From: Coprinopsis marcescibilis
Taxonomy: Eukaryota; Basidiomycota; Agaricomycetes; Agaricales; Psathyrellaceae
Assembly: GCA_004369085.1 (NCBI GenBank)
Contig: ML210149.1
Span: forward strand, 186,001-250,000
Direction: 5' to 3'
Length of the DNA: 64,000 nt
Shown piece by piece: positions 58,269 to 64,000 of this stretch (position 1 is its first letter; each line of letters starts with the position of its first letter). A program made the translations under genes and the position numbers. A model generated the notes under the pieces. The model ran no database searches. It was not told the DNA's origin and saw only the letters and a program-made list of their open reading frames with translations.

Positions 58269-59502
58269 TTAGAGCTTCGCCTTGTCCTTCTTCAAAACGT
58301 ACGCCAATCCACTTCCAAGAACAACCTTTCCGTTGGTTAAATTCTTCGTCTCAAAGGCAACCTCAGTGGTACCGTTAGGACCAGCACCAACCTCCCACAT
58401 GTTGGTCTGGAGCTTGTCACCAGGCTTCACAGGGGCAGTGAACCGTACACCAAAGAACTTGACAGAGGCGGGGTCACCTCCACCAACAGCGTTGAGAACC
58501 GCACGGCCAGCGAAGCCGAACGTTGACAATCCGTGGAGGATGACACCACCGAAACCAGCGGCCTTGCCGATTCTTGGGTCTAGAAACGCGTTCGACGCGT
58601 GAATATTGGGGTAATCACAGGGTAAAGGGAGTAACGCACCGATGTGAAGAGGATTGTAGTCTCCGCTGAGTCGGAACACGATGGCTTGCTCTGGCGAGGT
58701 CTCCTCCTCGACAACGTAATCGGGTGCCCGGTCTTTAGGAACGGGCTTACCCTGGGGAGGTCCAGCGATGATTTTGGCGAACTTGTCGCCAGTCACCTTT
58801 GCACCCAAGTTAAAGGATGATGACTAAAGACGCGTTATTCGATGCAATTAGTAAAATCAAGTAGGGACATACGTAGAGTCTGGCATAGACCTCGCCATTG
58901 GGGTCAACCAACTGGTTCTCTACGGTCAGAATCAACCCACTCTCTGGTAACGACTGCAATTAAGAAATTGCGAAGACAAGGAATGGCGCTTGAATACGAA
59001 CTGTTCTCAACGATACCAGTGTATCTGCTGGTCAACTTCCATCCCTCGCCGCTGACCAAAGGCAACTGTTTCACAATTTCAATGGACTGGGTGGCGTGCA
59101 CAACGCGGTTGGGATCCAACTTGGGGAGGCCCTCCACGGGTCGGCCCTTGAGAGCCTCAGCAAAGTTGTTTACATCCTGGCCGCTACCCTTGAGCGAGAG
59201 GACAACGGGGTAGGTGGGGAGGGCGGAGAATGACGGATCTAACCACGGAGGTCTCAGTCAGAATTCCTGCAACTAACAGCGAACTGTACTACGCACCGAG
59301 CTCATAAATGAATGGGAATTCGTTGTTCTTCGCTCCAACGCCAACAGCGTAGGTCAAAAGGTCCCTCTTGTTCCATGCGACCTGGATTCGCGTTGCTCAG
59401 TTCAGCATAGCTCCAGTGTGTTTATTGATCGAAACAGATACGAACGGGCTTGTCTGGCAAGACGGTGCCAACGACTTTGGACAATTCTGCAGCGGCGGCC
59501 AT
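58269..59502 (-). CDS. MaoC-like (R)-specific enoyl-CoA hydratase 2, peroxisomal
   Basis: Multi-exon gene for a double-hotdog hydratase of the MFE-2 hydratase-2 type (about 320 residues). N-terminal non-catalytic hotdog: WNKRDLLTYAVGVGAKNNEFPFIYEL. C-terminal catalytic hotdog: [29 protein letters not shown] carries the Asp and His of the active site, then GFAGRAV and FTAPVKPGDKLQTNMWE. The last three residues are AKL, a peroxisomal PTS1 variant. The protein is free-standing, not fused to the dehydrogenase as in yeast Fox2. It probably acts in fatty-acid beta-oxidation, a process that also needs carnitine for acyl export, which fits the neighbouring dioxygenase. Confidence 0.92.
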
Positions 59503-59792
59503 TATGACAGTGGTGAGGGATGTGGAAGAAGCTCAAGGTGGTCGTAACGTAACAGCAGAACGAGGAGTGCCAACTACGAAGGTTATGGCGTTCTTGAAGA
59601 AATCACAAGGTTAGAGTAGATTCTGGTTCCGGCAGCACCGGGTTCGGCTATCTGTCCTTTCCCGGAAATCTGACCCCTTATTTCCCCAGGTTTGCATCGG
59701 GAACAATTCAAAATTACTCCTCTCGAAAGTGTAGTATGATCGTCTACAATGAACTATGTAACCGATTCCAGGCCGAAACGTATGTACAAAGG

Positions 59793-61310
59793 TCAGGCTT
59801 GACTAGACTTCCGAAGTCTTTCTCGCAGCTCTGATAAACGAGATAGCCCTGGACTGCCAGGGGGCGTGCTGTTCTGTTGCGAGTTAGAGAGATATTCATG
59901 AACATTCAGAATTTACTTTCAACTTACTGAAGTCACGGGTTGCTCTTCGTTGCTCCTCTTTTGAAACGGTGGCCTTGAAGGGGGCCGGTTCTGTTTTGAA
60001 GTCCCCTCTCTGTTCTTAGGCACGGACTGACCCATTCGCTGCGGTTTGGTTTCTTTACGTTCCTTTCTATCGCTGGTCCAATCAATCTGTGGCCGGAAAG
60101 AACGGTAAGCGATCTCAACAAAGCTTTGAGACTCTGGACTACTGACCCTTCTCCATGAATCACCCGTCGCATTTGCACCGAGTTCATCGTCAATCCAAGC
60201 TTGTTCGCTCTCTGCTGCTTTCTCGTAGATGAAAGTCAATGCCAAGCGCAATTCGTACACCAAGTCCGCCAGGGGCATTCGATACAGCTTCATAGTCGGG
60301 AATATGAGGTATGTCCAATCTAATGAAGCGGCAATGAACATAGGTACTCGAGAGGTTAAATGTCAGCAGAACGCACCCTTCATGACCCATCCACTGCCCA
60401 ATCTCACTTGCGCCTCCTCCAAGTCAACGATAAGTTCTCTCCTCATTCCCTCTTGCTGTTCTTCGCCCTGAATTCGGTGAGGTTTGTCAACTGTGGTCGC
60501 ACCGTGGTTGATAATGAGTCTGAACGCATCCCTGACGCGTCTTCTGACTGCGAACGCGTATATAGGTTTGCCGCCCATTTGTGCTTTGTTGGTAGCAAAG
60601 CGAAGGCTGAAAGGGACGGCTTTAGCCAGGACCGCCTTACGACGCGCCAGAATCCGTTCGACGACTGCTTCAGCGTTCGAAGAAGGAATAACTTCGCCTT
60701 GAAGCTCCCCGTGCTCTGTGCTGGAGCCTTCCTGCTTGTTACTGGGGTCTTCCGAGCTGTCGATGGCGTAGTTCGAGGAAGAGTCTGTCATATTACCTTC
60801 GTCCCCTGTTGTTTCGAGTGTGCTTTGAGTATGACCTTGCTCATATTCTTCCTGTTCCATCTTCAAGTTCTCGATTCGGTCCTTCCACTTCTCCGTCGCG
60901 AGGTCCAGGTACGGATACCATTTCCTTTCTGGCTCGAACAGTATCGCATTCGGCCCTGCGTGCACCGTAAACGAGTCCGTGGGGGAGATGAATTTGATGG
61001 GCTGGAACGACCTTGTTTTCGAACGCAGGCCTTTGACCACCGGATGTGTGTCATCGATGTACGTTCCCACTGCTCCACGGGCAATGAGCTTCAGTGGTAC
61101 ACCGGGCGTTTGATGCCAGTGCTTTACTTGTCGCAAGTAGTCAGACCCTTGAGGATAAGTAGAGAGAATACTCAAACTTACTGTGACTCCATGCGGGAGG
61201 GGTGTTTTGGGAAGATGGGCGAGGGCTGGACAGCGTCTTGATGTTGGGAGCAGATTAGAAGTGCTCTCCGCTAACTTCCTGACCGTATTCCGCTTGATGC
61301 TGTTGCTCAT
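59793..61310 (-). CDS. Uncharacterised protein with an RnpA (bacterial RNase P protein)-like C-terminal region
   Basis: Three exons: 61310 to about 60374, then about 60322 to 59935 and a last short exon ending at 59793 (RLSELRERLRKSSQA). The N-terminal half (about 150 residues, KPTPLPHGVTVSLSILSTYP..., KWYPYLDLATEKWKDRI) has no match I know. An acidic low-complexity stretch follows. The C-terminal half contains FSLRFATNKAQ, FAVRRRVRDAFRLI and, after a gap, DWTYLIFPTMKLYRMPLADLVYEL, in the same order as RnpA strand, RNR helix and last strand-helix. The RNR box itself is degenerate. The end is Arg/Lys-rich and disordered. A mitochondrial location is possible but not shown. Confidence 0.65.
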
Positions 61311-61485
61311 GTCCTCTATGTACCTGGAGCTGAAAATGACGCCAGTGTTGGCTGAGGAGAGGGAAACTCAAACGGTCGTGACCGTGGTCGAGCTGTCGAG
61401 ATGTACAGTGATTATGTGAGCAGCCCCTATTCTTGGGTTTCTACCTTGATCTTGAGGGAAAGGTCCACGCTCGGTCGCTGCAGCC

Positions 61486-62311
61486 ATGTCCAGCGCTACC
61501 ACGCTTGCAAAGATCGAAGCATGGAACCAGGCGGAAGCTGCTGTCAGTGCCTACTGCGTCGATACTCTTTGATTTCGCTCATTGCTGACCATTGCAGACC
61601 ACAATAGGCGCCTTCTACCCGCCAACAGGCATCGTCCAGTCGATCGATACCAGCGCTGGTCAGAGATGACTGGGAGGACGATGATGATGAAGTAGTAGGT
61701 GAGAATGAACCCCCAACAGTGGAGAAGAACAAGCAAATCTGGGAAGATGCGTACGTCGGTTTCCCTTGCCGGGTGATGTACAGACACTAATTGCAGGTTT
61801 CCTTCCACCGTATAACCTATTGCGTGCTACCTGGAATGCACTTTACGTACCTCGCTGTTACCACAGGAATAACAAGGCTCACCACCCAATGCCCGAAGTC
61901 ATAATTGCGCGCAGCTCAACCGCTACCGCATCTTCCGCTCACATCCCACCACAAGGAGTATTCCAACAACAACCGACTATGCGTATCCTGAAGCGTCCGA
62001 CGAACGCATCGAACTCGTCTGGTACCCAATCGTCGAATGCCAATGCGATGGAATCACTGAAAGAACGGGAGGCGAGGTACCAGGCTGCTCGAGAACGAAT
62101 CTTTGGGTCTCCAGATACGGAGAGTAGAGGGTCCAAGTCCCCTTCGTCACCATCGCCTGCTTCGCAAGCTCAGGTGAAGATATCTCGCGAACCCCTTGGT
62201 CCGAATGATAGCGCAGAGTCAGTCAGTGGCGGATCTTCTGGGCAAACCAAAGGGTTTGGAGGGCGAAGGGCTTTGAAGCCACCGACTGCTGGAGCCAATA
62301 GCAACTCATGA
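61486..62311 (+). CDS. SUZ-domain protein (SZRD1-like)
   Basis: Three exons (61486-61542, 61608-61750, 61867-62311) give 214 residues. The acidic segment ALVRDDWEDDDDEVV is followed by IWEDANNKA and then the SUZ motif: MPEVIIARSS, MRILKRPTNAS, KEREARYQAARERIFG, as in SZRD1 and encore. SUZ binds single-stranded RNA. The rest is Ser-rich. The first intron (65 bp) ends ACAATAG and the second is 116 bp. It is head-to-head with the RnpA-like gene; start codons are about 175 bp apart. Confidence 0.8.
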
Positions 62312-62719
62312 AATCTGCCGAATACAGGTGGACTTTCACTTCTACCTGGTTTCTATGTAGGCACACTTATCACAAATTTATCTCAATACATACCCGATGC
62401 CCTTGCCAGTTTCAAATCCCGAGTTGCCAGTATTGTCACTTGCCATCTAATCGACTCGATTGAGTTCGGTCCATTTCTCCCTCGCAACCGCAGGCACTAT
62501 TGTCTGAATATCTGAACGAATCCATCTGTCCAGCATTGAATCCACTCATACTTCTATGGAGATTACTCATGTCTCGGCGCATAACCGTTTCCCAATTTTC
62601 CTTCAAAGTTAATCTTATCTTATCAGATACATACGCCCCTATTAAGGTTGCTGGGTTCTGAGTCCTGAGCTTATCCCTCATCTTTCCTTCTAACCTCCAT
62701 CTACACGATAATCATTAAT
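62312..62719. other. Intergenic between SUZ gene and Dug1-like gene
   Basis: 3' flank of the SUZ gene and promoter of the dipeptidase. No feature recognised. Confidence 0.5.
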
Positions 62720-64000
62720 ATGGCGGCACCCTCAGAATTCTTGAACTACATCGATTCCAACGCAGACGCGTTCATTCAAAGACTCGCAGACGCTGTTGCG
62801 ATTCCGTCGTGCGTTTTGGTCTCTAGTTTTGAGTCAAGCACCTTTTTTACGACCGATCTCGCCACTCCTCTAGAATCAGCGGCGATGCCAAGTACCGTCA
62901 AGAAGTTTTCAAGATGGCGGACTGGCTCAACGCCCAACTGAAGGCAGTTGGCGTGGAGACTAAGCTGGTAGATCTGGGAAAACATATCATGGACGGCGAA
63001 GAGCTGCCTCTTCCCCCGGCTATCCTCGGCGCGATCGGAAACGACCCTACCAAGAAGACTGTACTAATTTACGGTCACTTCGACGTGCAGCCAGTGTGTA
63101 TTTCTCTTCTGCGTTCAGGAAAGCACCAGTTCTGACATCTTTCATGTTGCTTTAGGCTGAGAAGTCTGACGGATGGAATACCGACCCGTTCACGCTAGTC
63201 ATCAACAAGGAGACCGGACAACTGATAGGACGTGGATCTTCTGATGACAAGGGCCCTATCCTGGGCTGGCTTAACGTCCTGCAATACCACCACGACAACA
63301 AGAAACCATTGCCGGTCAACTTGAAGCTCTGCTTTGAGGGTATGGAAGAGAGCGGCAGTGAAGGTCTCGATGAACTCGTTGAACGCGAGGCCAAGGAAGG
63401 TGGATGGTTCCATGGAACGGATTGCGTTTGCATTGTGTGTCTCTTCGACTTCCTTCTGATGCCCAGCTCATTTATCGCGCACATTAGTCTGACAACTACT
63501 GGTTGAACACTCGAACACCGGTCTTGACTTACGGACTGCGTGGATTGACGTACTTCAAGCTTACTGTTTCAGGACCCGGTCGAGATCTCCACTCCGGTGT
63601 CTTTGGAAGGACGGTACACGAGCCGATGACTGACCTTGTTCACCTCATGGGCAGGCTTGTTGATACCCAAGGTAACATCTTGGTCCCTGGTGTCGACGAG
63701 ATGGTTCCTCCTCCGGATGCACAGGAAATGTGAGAGCTCAGATCAATTCCTTGGCTGTTGATTCTGACCCTTTTCAATTTGCAGAGCAATTTACGAGAAG
63801 CTCGACTACAGTATTGCGGACGTTGAGGAGGCTGCCGGGGGACAGATCGCTTTAACTTCAAACAAGGTCGACGTGCTCATGGGCCGTATGAGGAACCCAA
63901 GTCTGTCTTTACATGGAATTGAAGGTGCCTTTAGTGGTGTTGGGGCAAAGACTGTCATCCCTGCAAAGGTTTCAGGCAAATTCAGTATTCGGTAAGAACA
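62720..64000 (+). CDS. dug1: Cytosolic metallodipeptidase Dug1/CNDP2-like (3' end outside window)
   Basis: M20 dipeptidase that splits Cys-Gly from glutathione breakdown. Exons visible: start MAAPSEFLNYIDSNADAF, then DGEELPLPPAILG, TVLIYGHFDVQPAEKSDGW (His and Asp metal ligands), GRGSSDDKGPILGW (bridging Asp), LCFEGMEESGSEGLDEL (catalytic Glu pair), the lid domain RDLHSGVFG, and ALTSNKVDVLMGRMRNPSLSLHGIEG up to the window edge. All frames join across short introns; the last metal-binding His lies beyond 64000. Length and order match the about 480-residue fungal Dug1. Confidence 0.93.

Noticed and set aside
60360..61241. 293-residue plus-strand frame opposite the RnpA-like gene
   Set aside because: Antisense to a spliced gene with coherent exons and start/stop; no independent domain.

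Overview
The window is nuclear DNA from a filamentous basidiomycete, most likely an Agaricomycete. Genes are split by many short introns of about 42-120 bp with GT..AG ends and CTRAY-like branch sites. Gene density is high on both strands, and fungal families such as Con-6, multi-exon P450s and a Clp1-like regulator are present. There are no operons, CRISPR arrays, insertion sequences or phage genes. One short assembly gap (15 N) lies at 13122-13136.

Layout. 0-11 kb: MCM4 (5' part of the gene, minus), an unrecognised nuclear-looking protein (plus), a two-repeat Con-6 protein, an HSL-type alpha/beta hydrolase, a GPI-type GH16 glucanase, a tiny single-repeat Con-6-like gene split by an intron, and a small disordered protein (all minus). 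11-18 kb: a gene-poor block broken only by a Clp1-like gene, a family known from clamp-cell and mating development. 17.7-29.6 kb: a P450, cyclophilin-40, an OCRL/INPP5B-like inositol 5-phosphatase with a RhoGAP-like tail, a small HABP4-like RNA-binding protein and an O-methyltransferase. 29.9-43.2 kb: a ThiF/E1-like tRNA-t6A dehydratase, a DUF676-type hydrolase, a large tail-anchored disordered protein, a small mitochondrial-looking protein with a triple motif, an F-box protein, and a UBA/UIM protein with a degenerate USP fold. 43.5-52.5 kb: two paralogous P450s in head-to-head orientation on either side of the tRNA-dihydrouridine synthase gene DUS3. 53-64 kb: a Rad5/Rad16-like Snf2 ATPase, a gamma-butyrobetaine-type dioxygenase, a MaoC enoyl-CoA hydratase with a peroxisomal C-terminus, a protein whose C-terminal half resembles bacterial RNase P protein (RnpA), a SUZ-domain protein, and the start of a Dug1-type dipeptidase.

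Most genes are housekeeping (replication, tRNA modification, chaperoning, phosphoinositide turnover, DNA remodelling, fatty-acid/carnitine and glutathione metabolism). The accessory part is the P450s, the OMT, the hydrolases and the small Con-6 genes. The observations most worth a second look are the RnpA-like protein, the apparently catalytically dead USP, the intron-split Con-6 microgene, the triple-motif mitochondrial protein, the P450 pair around DUS3 and an apparent frame break at the 5' end of the Snf2 gene. All exon boundaries were inferred by eye from GT..AG sites and reading-frame continuity.
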